Shown here: in pieces, positions 8,701 through 15,687 of the stretch
How the letters are laid out: every line of letters starts with the position of its first letter
Position numbering within the stretch: the stretch's first letter is position 1
Origin: Paenibacillus terrae
GTDB lineage: Bacteria; Bacillota; Bacilli; Paenibacillales; Paenibacillaceae
Direction of reading: 5' to 3'
DNA: 56,298 bases
Assembly: GCF_005217525.1 (NCBI RefSeq)
Contig: NZ_PNXQ01000001.1
Location: 243,400 to 299,697 of the forward strand
The notes under the pieces: generated by a model
The model's input: only the letters and a program-made list of their open reading frames with translations
Database searches by the model: none
Told to the model about the DNA's origin: nothing
Position numbers and translations under genes: made by a program

Positions 8701-9315
8701 CTATTGCTGACTGGTAAGCTTGAAAGTGCCGCCTTCCCGCTTTCCGAGCGGATAATTGTGGACCGTCATTTCCACCGTCGTCTTCTTATCCCATACCGGA
8801 AGCTTGTCAGATGTACCGTACTCTTTCATAGCTATGTTTATGACTTCCTCCGCCTTCTTCGTCAAAGTAGAAGACGCCATATTATATTTACCATAACCCT
8901 GATAAGCACCACCCAAACCAAGATTCGGTTGATTGTTCACATTTAAAAGCACAGCCTTCAATGTACCATTCTCTGCTACATCAAAGGTCACTTTTTCCAA
9001 TACAAAATCATCGGTAACGACAGATGTCTGCTCTAACACATGCGTTATGGCTGACAGGTTGGCTGCTAATCTAACCCGTTGCAGCAGCACCTCTGTATCC
9101 TTTTGTTGCTTTGTCAATGCTTGCGTAGTCTTGTTGAGTGAAGCATTCGCTGTAGTTAGAGTATTTACCTTTGCAGTCAGATTATAATTCCATAACGCCA
9201 AGGTAATACATCCGAGTACAGCTATTCCTGAAATGACCGTGGCTACAACCGCGAGCTTACGAACAGCCTGTGGTTGCGGCTCCACAGACTGAGTATGACT
9301 GCCTAATTCCCCCAT
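8701..9315 (-). CDS. Membrane-anchored hypothetical protein, 204 aa
   Basis: First gene of the operon. It has one transmembrane segment (about residues 22-45, VVATVISGIAVLGCITLAL), then a predicted coiled coil (Leu-Thr-Asn/Lys-Gln rich, about 50-85) and an extracytoplasmic domain containing NQPNLGLGGAYQGYG and VHNYPLGKREG. The C-terminal domain is not one I can name. No SD problem: GAGAGGAAG precedes the ATG. Confidence 0.75.
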   Translation of the reverse strand: MGELGSHTQSVEPQPQAVRKLAVVATVISGIAVLGCITLALWNYNLTAKVNTLTTANASLNKTTQALTKQQKDTEVLLQRVRLAANLSAITHVLEQTSVVTDDFVLEKVTFDVAENGTLKAVLLNVNNQPNLGLGGAYQGYGKYNMASSTLTKKAEEVINIAMKEYGTSDKLPVWDKKTTVEMTVHNYPLGKREGGTFKLTSQQ

Positions 9316-9409
9316 AGCAAACTTCCTCTCTATTTACATAGTCATATTTTACTATGGCCCTCTTTTATAATCTAGTATATTTTTCCTACTTTCGCATTCC
9401 CTACTCATT

Positions 9410-9529
9410 TGAATCCATTTCATAAATGATTAAGCCAACGAAATGTATACTACATATAGACAAACTAAACCATTTTGATCTATATGTACTCTTGATTAAA
9501 GCTACTGAGGGTATTATGAAATGGATTCA
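9410..9529. repeat. Nested inverted repeats at the 3' end of the EamA gene
   Basis: A 16-base perfect inverted repeat, TGAATCCATTTCATAA at 9410-9425 and its complement at 9514-9529. It encloses a second 10-base pair, TACATATAGA (9451-9460) and its complement (9479-9488). The right outer arm contains the last codons and stop of the EamA gene. There is no T-tract, so this is not a typical terminator. Confidence 0.8.
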
Positions 9530-10452
9530 TGGGTGCAGGTTTCCGTTTCATGGACCTTCGAGCTTCGGTTGCCCCATTTTCCAGGTAAAGCCGTATTCAC
9601 CAGATACACACTGCCCGCGATCAACACCAATCCCACCACGAATGTCAAGGTAAGCGACTCCTTGAGTATCACCATACTAAAGATCGTAGACAGCACCGGA
9701 ATCATAAATGTATAGGAGCCAACCGTTCCTGCTTCTCCGTTGTCAATCAGTTTAAAATAAATCATCCAGCCCATCGCAATCACGAATACCGATATAAACA
9801 GCAAGATACCGATAAAGGAGGGGGTCCAGTGAATATCGCTCCATTTCTCCGTCGTAAGTCCAATCCCATTCAGCATAATTCCCCCAAAAATGAGCTGCAT
9901 CGTCACCGCCCAAATGGAGTCCAACTGCTTGCTTTTTTTCTTCATATAAATTGTTCCGAGCGCCCAGCACAGTCCAGAGGCCAGCCCCAGTACGATACCC
10001 AAGACGGACAAATGCCCTGCCATCCCGCCGGAGCTAATTACGATCACCCCGCCAAAGCCAAGAACCAGTCCAATGACCTTCATCGTAAACATGCGCTCAC
10101 CCAACCACAACCAGGAGAACAATCCAAGCAAGATCGGCTGGAGGAATACTAAAGTGGAAAATAACCCGGCAGGCAAATACCGCAGCCCCACCGTCTGCAA
10201 GCCATAGTAGCCGGCAATATTAAATATCGCCAGAACGAGATACGTCCACGCATTCTGTCTCAAACGCAGGGTTTCCCTGTGACGCATAGCGAACAGAAGC
10301 AGGATTAGCCCGCCCAGCAGCGTACGTATGCCTGAAAATAAAATCGGCGGTATATCCGGCAAAGCCAGCTTGGTCAACGGCCAGTTAATTCCCCACACCA
10401 TCACTAATATCAATACAAGCCACAGCGTAGCTTTAGGTGTTAATGTTTTCAT
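9514..10452 (-). CDS. EamA/DMT-superfamily transporter
   Basis: A 312-residue integral membrane protein with ten hydrophobic segments arranged as two EamA repeats, typical of drug/metabolite transporters (amino-acid or metabolite exporters). Seen: WGINWPLTKLALPDIPP near the N-terminus, the first repeat ending with LGFGGVIVI, and the second with GWMIYFKLIDNGEAGTVGSY and FSMVILKESLTLT (helices 9-10). SD GAGGAGAGG lies at 10461-10470. It is divergent from a LysR regulator, which probably controls it. Substrate unknown. Confidence 0.92.
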   Translation of the reverse strand: MKTLTPKATLWLVLILVMVWGINWPLTKLALPDIPPILFSGIRTLLGGLILLLFAMRHRETLRLRQNAWTYLVLAIFNIAGYYGLQTVGLRYLPAGLFSTLVFLQPILLGLFSWLWLGERMFTMKVIGLVLGFGGVIVISSGGMAGHLSVLGIVLGLASGLCWALGTIYMKKKSKQLDSIWAVTMQLIFGGIMLNGIGLTTEKWSDIHWTPSFIGILLFISVFVIAMGWMIYFKLIDNGEAGTVGSYTFMIPVLSTIFSMVILKESLTLTFVVGLVLIAGSVYLVNTALPGKWGNRSSKVHETETCTHESIS

Positions 10453-10471
10453 AGATGTCTTCCTCTCCTCT

Positions 10472-10487
10472 AGCGATGATCATCGCT
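10472..10487. promoter_or_regulatory. 16-base palindrome upstream of the EamA gene
   Basis: AGCGATGATCATCGCT, a perfect palindrome directly 5' of the EamA SD, in the divergent EamA/LysR interval. A second imperfect dyad (GGCT-N12-AGCC) follows at about 10498-10517. Candidate operator; the role is inferred from position. Confidence 0.5.
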
Positions 10488-10519
10488 CATTTCATACGGC
10501 TATAATCATTTACAGCCAT

Positions 10520-10549
10520 TTGCAAAGCTTCACTTTACTAGCGTATACT
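10520..10549 (+). promoter_or_regulatory. Promoter of the LysR gene
   Basis: TTGCAA (10520-10525), an 18-base spacer, then TATACT (10544-10549), about 55 bases before the likely start codon. Confidence 0.55.
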
Positions 10550-10604
10550 GTGGGCACTAATAAATAAAATGAATGTTTTCGATAAGGGAGATAACCTTTC
10601 GCTT

Positions 10605-11483
10605 ATGACCATTACCCAAATTATGATCTTTGTACGTGTAGCTGAAACGCTAAACTTCACCCAAACTGCGCATGAGCTGCATATGACGCAACCCGCAGTC
10701 AGCCATGCCATCGCCAGTATTGAGAGTGAACTAGGTGTCCAGCTATTGTTGCGTGACCGGAAAAAAGGCGTACTGCTGACGGATATCGGGCAAAAGGTAC
10801 TACTGCAATTCCGCATGATGCTGCAAAGCATGGAAAAAGTAGAGCAGCAGGTCGCCGCCGAAAAAGGGCTAGACGTTGGCACCATCACCCTCGGAGCCTT
10901 CCCTTCGGCCTCAGCCTATTTTCTGCCCCCCATCATACATCATATTCGTCAGCATTACCCGAACCTCATATTCGATCTGCATGAAGGCTCCACCAACGAA
11001 GTCAAGGAATGGCTGCATAACCGAGAGATTGAAGCAGGTATCATTCTGCTGCCAGATCCGCAAGTGGATGTCATCCCTTTATGTCAGGATAATATGGTTA
11101 TTCTCCTGCCGGACGGTCACCCATTACAATCACAAAGCAAAATCGCCATTCGAGATTTGAACCAGCAGGATATGATCTTCTGTAAAGGCGGGCATGAGGT
11201 TGCCATTATGGAAGGCTTTGAGCGTGAACAAAGCCAGTTGCAGGCACGTTTCACAACTCACAATGTCAGTACCCTGGTCAGCATGGTTCGACAGGGACTA
11301 GGTATGGGAATCGTCTCTGCCCTCTCCTTGTCCACATTCCCCCATGATCTGACTGTCAAGGAAACCACACCCCTGATTACGCGCCAGATCGGTATCGCCG
11401 TGCCATCCCTGCACAATGCTTCACTGGCCGTACAGTTATTTGTGCGCACTGCGCAGGAACTGTTTACAGATGTGACAAATTAG
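10605..11483 (+). CDS. LysR-family transcriptional regulator
   Basis: 292 residues. An N-terminal winged helix-turn-helix of the LysR type (ETLNFTQTAHELHMTQPAVSHAIASIE, i.e. recognition helix around TQPAVSHAIA, residues about 27-37) is followed by a periplasmic-binding-like effector domain (GTITLGAFPSASAYFLPP onward; GLGMGIVSALSL near the end). An ATG lies 36 bases upstream (10569) in frame, but M-T-I-T-Q aligns with the family N-terminus; the SD AAGGGAG is rather distant, so the start is not certain. Divergent from the EamA transporter, its probable target. Confidence 0.9.
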   Translation: MTITQIMIFVRVAETLNFTQTAHELHMTQPAVSHAIASIESELGVQLLLRDRKKGVLLTDIGQKVLLQFRMMLQSMEKVEQQVAAEKGLDVGTITLGAFPSASAYFLPPIIHHIRQHYPNLIFDLHEGSTNEVKEWLHNREIEAGIILLPDPQVDVIPLCQDNMVILLPDGHPLQSQSKIAIRDLNQQDMIFCKGGHEVAIMEGFEREQSQLQARFTTHNVSTLVSMVRQGLGMGIVSALSLSTFPHDLTVKETTPLITRQIGIAVPSLHNASLAVQLFVRTAQELFTDVTN

Positions 11484-11566
11484 GAGACATTGGTAACGAG
11501 ATTTTGGCAGATGCATAATTATTCTTAAATACTTACTGATCGTAATCATAAGGGGTGTCTGTTCAA

Positions 11567-11878
11567 ATGCAGAAAAATCATATTATTGAATCCGAGGAAA
11601 AGCTTCGTAAAGCCATGTTATCCAGCGATGTGAAGGTCCTGGATGAACTGATTTATGATGATCTTATATTTGTAAATCACTTTGGACAGATGTTGGACAA
11701 AGAAGCAGATTTGGAAGCTCACCGTTCAGGTGTATTACATTTTACGGATATTCAAGTTCTGGATCAAAAGGTGATTCTGCTGGATGATACTGCGGTAACT
11801 GTGACCCGCGTTTCTTTACGAGGAACGGTAGGTAATGAACCCATTGAAGATGAAATGTGCTATACCCGGGTAAAATAA
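11567..11878 (+). CDS. NTF2-like (DUF4440/SnoaL-type) protein, C-terminally short
   Basis: 103 residues with the sequence of a DUF4440/SnoaL-like cone fold: ESEEKLRKAMLSSDVKVLDELIYDDLIFVNH, then G-QMLDKEAD, TVTRVSLRG, and CYTRVK at the end (motifs quoted in part). Relatives normally continue after the TRV strand with one more turn and beta-strand (W-x-VVAGH type). Here a stop follows directly, just before a hairpin-rich stretch and an IS110 relic. Likely truncated. A GTG at 11555 is also in frame. Confidence 0.7.
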   Translation: MQKNHIIESEEKLRKAMLSSDVKVLDELIYDDLIFVNHFGQMLDKEADLEAHRSGVLHFTDIQVLDQKVILLDDTAVTVTRVSLRGTVGNEPIEDEMCYTRVK

Positions 11879-11885
11879 GAATAGC

Positions 11886-12037
11886 CGCGATGGTTGCACA
11901 TCGCGACTTTCTGACAAAGGCCGGTGGGCGACCACGGCGAGAATTTCATACTGCGTATGAAAAACCACCGGATCAGGGGCCAACCTATTCCCGGTGGTTT
12001 TCGTATTATTAGGTCAACCAAAAATTTTGGTTGGCCT
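11886..12037. other. Array of four hairpins between the NTF2-like gene and the IS relic
   Basis: Four inverted repeats in about 150 bases. They are CGCGATG/CATCGCG at 11886-11905, TTTCATAC/GTATGAAA with a 3-base loop at 11944-11962, AAAACCACCGG/CCGGTGGTTTT at 11960-12001 (T-tract partial, terminator-like), and AGGTCAACCAAAA/TTTTGGTTGGCCT at 12011-12037 with one G-T pair. The second and third share bases and could be alternatives. No coding frame explains them. Confidence 0.7.
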
Positions 12038-12103
12038 ATTTTGATAGGTGTTTTAAGATGACGATAGCCGGGAAGAACTAGGTGGTTTTAGGGGAATAAA
12101 TAA

Positions 12104-12731
12104 CCCCGTCAAGAAAACTATTCTCTCACTATCACCAACGACCATGTTTGAGCTGGTTGGGGCATGCGATCCCGTATAACAAGCGAAGCTATGAGGTTCG
12201 AATCATCGTGGGCTTGTTGCATTTCTCATACGAGAAGAAATTGCACATTTCATTGTGAATCCCTTGCAGTCCAAGCGAGCTCGGGGGACTACGCTACGCA
12301 AAGTTAAGACAGATGCAGCAGACGCTTGGCACTTAGCTGAAATGTTCTACCACGGTGATATAAAGCCGCATCGGGCATGTGATGAAGCCCACACGGAGCT
12401 TCAAAATGTGACCAGACAGCATGAATTTGTAACATCCTTATACGTGCAAGCAAAGCTAAATGCTTGGGCTTTGCTAGATCAGGTATTCTCCGAATATGAA
12501 CCCGTATTTTATGACCTTTACTCGGAAACGGCTCTAAAAGTCCTACAAGCCTGCCTTCAGGGTGAGGTGGAAAATGGCTCTACGCCATCCTTAGTAAAAA
12601 CGAGCCTTATCGCCTGTAAAATACCATATTAATTCAGAAACTTTCTGTATAAACAGAAGGCTTTCTTAGTCATGTCTGTAAACAGAGTATATCAAGTTTA
12701 TGGATTTATTCAAAAAGAATTCTTGACGGGG
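12104..12731 (+). mobile_element. Degenerate IS110-family element relic
   Basis: The stretch is bounded by inverted 12-mers: CCCCGTCAAGAA at 12104-12115 and its complement at 12720-12731. It holds a broken IS110-type transposase piece. The 5' part (12130-12250) encodes recognisable but frameshifted upstream residues (GLLHF...), and the 3' part lacks most of the transposase. It looks like an internally deleted copy. IS110 elements often lack long terminal repeats, so the boundary call is tentative. Confidence 0.6.
12255..12632 (+). pseudogene. IS110-family transposase fragment
   Basis: 125 codons resembling the DEDD-domain part of IS110 transposases: NPLQSKRARGTTLRKVKTDA (the NP...K-TD-x-D motif), DAWHLAEMFYHGD, and TRQHEFVTSLYVQAKLN. 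The intact protein is about 400 residues. The N-terminal region is frameshifted upstream and the C-terminal serine-containing Tnp domain is missing, so it is non-functional. Confidence 0.85.
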
Positions 12732-12861
12732 CTGTTTTGATAGGATTAGCAGTTAGCAGTTCCAAAGCATTTATGCATTAATTCCACTGGTATATTATTC
12801 TAGTGCAGCGGGTAACCTATATACTGAATACCTGCAATTTTTAAACAAGGAGGTTTTTACA

Positions 12862-13569
12862 TTGGACCATCTCGTTATTTTGATCAGAAGTTTTTCTGCA
12901 TTCGTTATCCTTATGATAATTGGGAGAATATTGGGGAAGCAAACCCTTTCCAATATGAACTTTCATGAATTCGTGACGGCAGTCATATTGGGAGCTATGG
13001 CTGCTAACTTTGCATTTAACGAAAAAATAGAAGTTGTCCACCTATTAATAGCCCTGTCCGTTTTTACAATTACTTCTTATGTTTTAGCCAAGCTTTTTTT
13101 GAAATTCAGAAACTTTAAGATGTGGACAGAGGGAACACCCACCGTTCTCATAGAAGGAGGGTTCATTCTCGAAGATAACTTAAAAAAAAATAATATGACA
13201 TTGGATTCTTTAAACCAGCAACTTCGCGAGAAAGATATTTTTAATATAGAAGAAGTGGAGTACGCCCTCCTTGAGATTAACGGAAAACTATCTGCCCAAA
13301 AGAAAAAGGAACTGCAAGCCGTGACATTAAAAGATCTGCAGTTGAATGCAGGTAATGCCGCACAGTTCCCAATTGAACTTGTAATCGACGGACAGCTTTT
13401 GCATGGCAATTTAAACTCCAACCATATTCCCGAAACCTGGCTGCTATCCCAATTGAAGGCTCGCGGCAAAAAGTTAGAGGACGTATTCTATGCCGTTAAA
13501 GGCAGCAACGGTCAGCTCTATGTGGATGAATATAAGGATAAAATCCAGCAACCAATTGATGTTGAATAG
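12862..13569 (+). CDS. DUF421-family membrane protein (YetF/YrbG-like)
   Basis: 235 residues. It starts at TTG after AAGGAGG. Three hydrophobic segments occupy roughly residues 1-85 (SAFVILMIIGRILGKQTLSNMNFHEFVTAVILGA), followed by the cytoplasmic DUF421 domain with the PTVLIEGGFILEDNL motif, NMTLDSLNQQLREK and EEVEYALLEINGKLS. Family members in spore formers include YetF and SpoVA-associated homologues, mostly of unknown role. It lies just downstream of the IS110 relic and converges on the ferritin-like gene. Confidence 0.9.
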   Translation: MDHLVILIRSFSAFVILMIIGRILGKQTLSNMNFHEFVTAVILGAMAANFAFNEKIEVVHLLIALSVFTITSYVLAKLFLKFRNFKMWTEGTPTVLIEGGFILEDNLKKNNMTLDSLNQQLREKDIFNIEEVEYALLEINGKLSAQKKKELQAVTLKDLQLNAGNAAQFPIELVIDGQLLHGNLNSNHIPETWLLSQLKARGKKLEDVFYAVKGSNGQLYVDEYKDKIQQPIDVE

Positions 13570-13605
13570 TATTGACTTTCGGTCAATAGCTACTTGAGAT
13601 TCAAC
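13561..13605. terminator. Hairpin between convergent genes
   Basis: Nested stem: GTTGAAT (13561-13567) with ATTCAAC (13599-13605), and inside it TATTGAC/GTCAATA around a TTTCG loop. It sits exactly between the DUF421 and ferritin-like genes. It lacks a T-tract, so its terminator role is inferred. Confidence 0.45.
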
Positions 13606-14072
13606 GTAATCAGATAATTGTATTTGGCAGCGTGCTTAAGCTCATCCAATATGATACCGTACACCGTGTCCTTATAGATGCCAGCAGGCAAACCAAACCA
13701 GATGTTGCGGTATCGTTCCACCGCACCCAATTCTCCCATCAAGGCACGTTGTAGACCTTCTGTATAGGATTTCACCCTCTCATATTGCTCACTACTGATG
13801 CCTGTAATTTCCTGTCCTGTCAAAGTCAGATACATCTCTCTGAACATTTTATTGTGGCCACGTTCATCGTTACGGATGCTTTCAATAATAGCTACCTGCT
13901 CTTGTGAGGGAGCCAAATGGATTAATTCATCGTAGAACAGCTCATCGTTACGCTCCCCTTGTACCGCTTCCTTTATCATTTGTACTGCTTTCGGAAATCC
14001 TGTGCTCCAGATAGGTACAAAATCGACCCGCATATAGTATGAATTTCTCCAATAAGAAGGTACTTGATACAA
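13590..14072 (-). CDS. Ferritin-like domain protein
   Basis: 160 residues forming a probable four-helix bundle with paired metal-binding motifs: EAVQGERNDELFYDEL, ESIRNDERGHNKMF (E-R-x-H), GELGAVERYRN and LDELKHAAKYNYL (E-x-x-H). The repeated E...ExxH spacing is that of diiron ferritin-like proteins. It starts at TTG with GGGAGGAG upstream. No encapsulin gene or targeting tail is visible. A broken or short frame ends just upstream (14091), so it was probably the second gene of an operon. Confidence 0.8.
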   Translation of the reverse strand: MYQVPSYWRNSYYMRVDFVPIWSTGFPKAVQMIKEAVQGERNDELFYDELIHLAPSQEQVAIIESIRNDERGHNKMFREMYLTLTGQEITGISSEQYERVKSYTEGLQRALMGELGAVERYRNIWFGLPAGIYKDTVYGIILDELKHAAKYNYLITLNLK

Positions 14073-14090
14073 GTTTGTCTCCTCCCGACA

Positions 14091-14282
14091 TTAGTATATA
14101 GAAAGTATATGCGCATCTGCCCATGTTGGTTCCAACATTAGGAAAAATGAACGCCGTTCCGCCCGCTCCCAGTCGCCCTTCTCTTGTGAAGTAATGCTGG
14201 TGGCTATTTGACTTACCAACATACTGGGTTGATTATACTGAGCTAGCTTCGCCGTATCTTCCCATCGGTAATTTTGTCCAAA
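14091..14282 (-). pseudogene. Open frame without start, upstream of the ferritin-like gene
   Basis: A 63-codon open stretch on the minus strand. It is protein-like in composition (NYRWEDTAKLAQY, DWERAERRSFFLMLEP) but has no start codon at its beginning; the first ATG (14222) would give only 43 residues. It ends 18 bases before the TTG of the ferritin-like gene, with that gene's SD in between. Either a 5'-truncated gene or a short coupled protein. I do not recognise the family. Confidence 0.45.
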
Positions 14283-14343
14283 TCATTATAGCTAAATGGG
14301 ATAATTGGAATATAGAAGGAACCATAAGAAAAACAATATTGGC

Positions 14344-14715
14344 TTACAGATTTCCCTTTGTTTTCACGAGGCTAAGTTCAATGTGACTTCTACCATGTAG
14401 CCATAGCAGTTCATCCAGTAAAAATGCTAATCCATCCTTGCTACGCAAACGCTCGATCAGTTCTGTAACGACTTCCATAATCTCACGTTGTACATTCTCC
14501 GCTAATTGTAGCCCCCCACTTTCCCCATCCACATAAAGATGTGAATGATCCGGTTGTTCTACCTTTCGTACATGTCGCAGATACAATATTCCATGTTCAA
14601 GATAAAAGAAATAGCTACGATCATACAGGACTCCCTCAAATAGTTCATACATATGAGGATCATCATCAGGTCCATATACCATGGCAACTCTTTTCAATTC
14701 AACAGATTCGCTCAT
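14344..14715 (-). CDS. Hypothetical protein, 123 aa
   Basis: Not recognised. It is a soluble acidic protein with MVYGPDDDPHMYELFEGVLYDRSYFFYLEHG (in part) and a C-terminal helical region VQREIMEVVTELIERLR...FLLDELLWLHGRSHIEL. SD GAAGGAAGG lies well placed before the ATG. It is a single gene between the ferritin-like locus and the divergent Xre regulator. Confidence 0.7.
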   Translation of the reverse strand: MSESVELKRVAMVYGPDDDPHMYELFEGVLYDRSYFFYLEHGILYLRHVRKVEQPDHSHLYVDGESGGLQLAENVQREIMEVVTELIERLRSKDGLAFLLDELLWLHGRSHIELSLVKTKGNL

Positions 14716-14878
14716 AAATAAATCCTTCCTTCTGTATTGATTAGTTTTTTTGTCAAATAAAGAACATAAAATATGTTTATATGTATTTAATATACGACTT
14801 CTTATACATATAATACACTTTCACATTCATATTTTCAACACTTATCGAATAAAATGTACGCATTATTGTAATTTAAGT

Positions 14879-14909
14879 TTGACTTCTCTAAGATTTGAGT
14901 ACATATAAT
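14879..14909 (+). promoter_or_regulatory. Possible promoter of the Xre gene
   Basis: TTGACT (14879-14884) and TATAAT (14904-14909) with a 19-base spacer, which is longer than ideal, 20 bases before the start codon. Confidence 0.4.
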
Positions 14910-14928
14910 AAGTTGAGGGGGATTGCTC

Positions 14929-15165
14929 ATGGGATTGAAACCAAGTTATAAACCAATGGAAATCACTCTAATTAAACGAGATAAAACACGAACTTACCTT
15001 CGTACTCAATTAGGAATTTCACCATCTACTTTGGCGAAAATGTCAAATGGGGAATTTGTAGCTATGAGTGTCATTGCACGCATTTGTGAGGAATTAGATT
15101 GTAAAATTGAAGAGGTTGTAGAGTTTATAAAGGAGCAACCATTAGATACAGAAAAAGAGCGCTAG
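14929..15165 (+). CDS. Small Xre-type DNA-binding protein
   Basis: 78 residues containing a helix-turn-helix of the Cro/C1 type (TYLRTQLGISPSTLAKMSNGE, in part; recognition helix around STLAKMSNGEFVAMSVIARI) followed by CEELDCKIEEVVEFI, the typical end of small YozG/HTH_26-like regulators. Start ATG follows AGGGGG with 7-base spacing. The stop codon lies within a strong terminator stem. Monocistronic; no partner toxin gene is visible. Confidence 0.85.
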   Translation: MGLKPSYKPMEITLIKRDKTRTYLRTQLGISPSTLAKMSNGEFVAMSVIARICEELDCKIEEVVEFIKEQPLDTEKER

Positions 15166-15198
15166 CCTTTTTGAAGAGGATAGCGCTCTTCCTTTTTT
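15155..15198 (+). terminator. Rho-independent terminator overlapping the Xre stop codon
   Basis: A 10-base perfect stem AAGAGCGCTA/TAGCGCTCTT, extended by CC/GG pairs, then CCTTTTTT. The stem begins inside the coding sequence. Confidence 0.85.
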
Positions 15199-15301
15199 AT
15201 TAACTATATTTTCCTATTGTTAATCTACCCGCTGCATAAGGAAGCGATCAATTAGTTCTATTTTTTGCTATATAGTAAGAAATGTACATGAAAAGCGGAG
15301 A

Positions 15302-15416
15302 AGACGGAATGGTGCTGTACAAGCGAAGCGGTCGCTTTTGTCCCCGGATTTCTACCTAATTATAAGCTTTATTCAAGAAATCCGGGGGCGGTGGCGATGG
15401 GAAGCACCATCCGTCT
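15302..15416. ncRNA. Intergenic multi-stem structured element, candidate RNA or repeat
   Basis: A closing stem pairs AGACGG-A-ATGGTGCT (15302-15316) with AGCACCATCCGTCT (15403-15416), 14 pairs with one bulged A. It encloses AAGCGA/TCGCTT (15321-15337) and a perfect 12-base stem CCCCGGATTTCT/AGAAATCCGGGG (15342-15353, 15376-15387). GCGGAG flanks both sides as a direct repeat. The region is GC-richer than its AT-rich surroundings and has no coding frame. I match it to no known RNA family from memory. It could equally be a dispersed repeat; strand is unknown. Confidence 0.6.
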
Positions 15417-15436
15417 GCGGAGTGACACTAAAGTAA

Positions 15437-15468
15437 CTTTTAAGTTCCATTTCTTTTAAGTTCCATTT
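15437..15468. repeat. Perfect 16-base tandem duplication
   Basis: CTTTTAAGTTCCATTT occurs twice with no gap in the intergenic region between the Xre gene and the SLH protein, just after the multi-stem element. Confidence 0.9.
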
Positions 15469-15580
15469 ATATATTCGTTCTTTTGATTGGTTGCTCCACT
15501 GCTTTATAAGTCATGCCAGGGTAATCACTTTATATAGTGTAGTGATAATGATCTTAAATAAAGTTTCTTCAACACATTCA

Positions 15581-15632
15581 AAAAGGCCTCCATAGCATAT
15601 AGTACGCGACTATACCGCTATAGAGGCCTTCA
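15581..15632 (-). terminator. Terminator of the SLH gene
   Basis: A long hairpin, AAGGCCTC/GAGGCCTT (15583-15590, 15623-15630), continues inward through ATAGC/GCTAT and TATAGT/ACTATA. On the minus strand it is followed by TTTTTG. Confidence 0.8.
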
Positions 15633-15687
15633 TTTATAGTTGGATCATTTCTTTGCTTTCGTTCTGATCCTTCGATTGCTTTAGAAA

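Noticed and set aside
9514..9529. Inverted repeat as the EamA terminator
   Set aside because: No T-tract follows on either strand, so I left it as a repeat rather than a terminator.
12255..12632. Functional IS110 transposase
   Set aside because: The frame is short, frameshifted upstream, and lacks the C-terminal catalytic serine domain.
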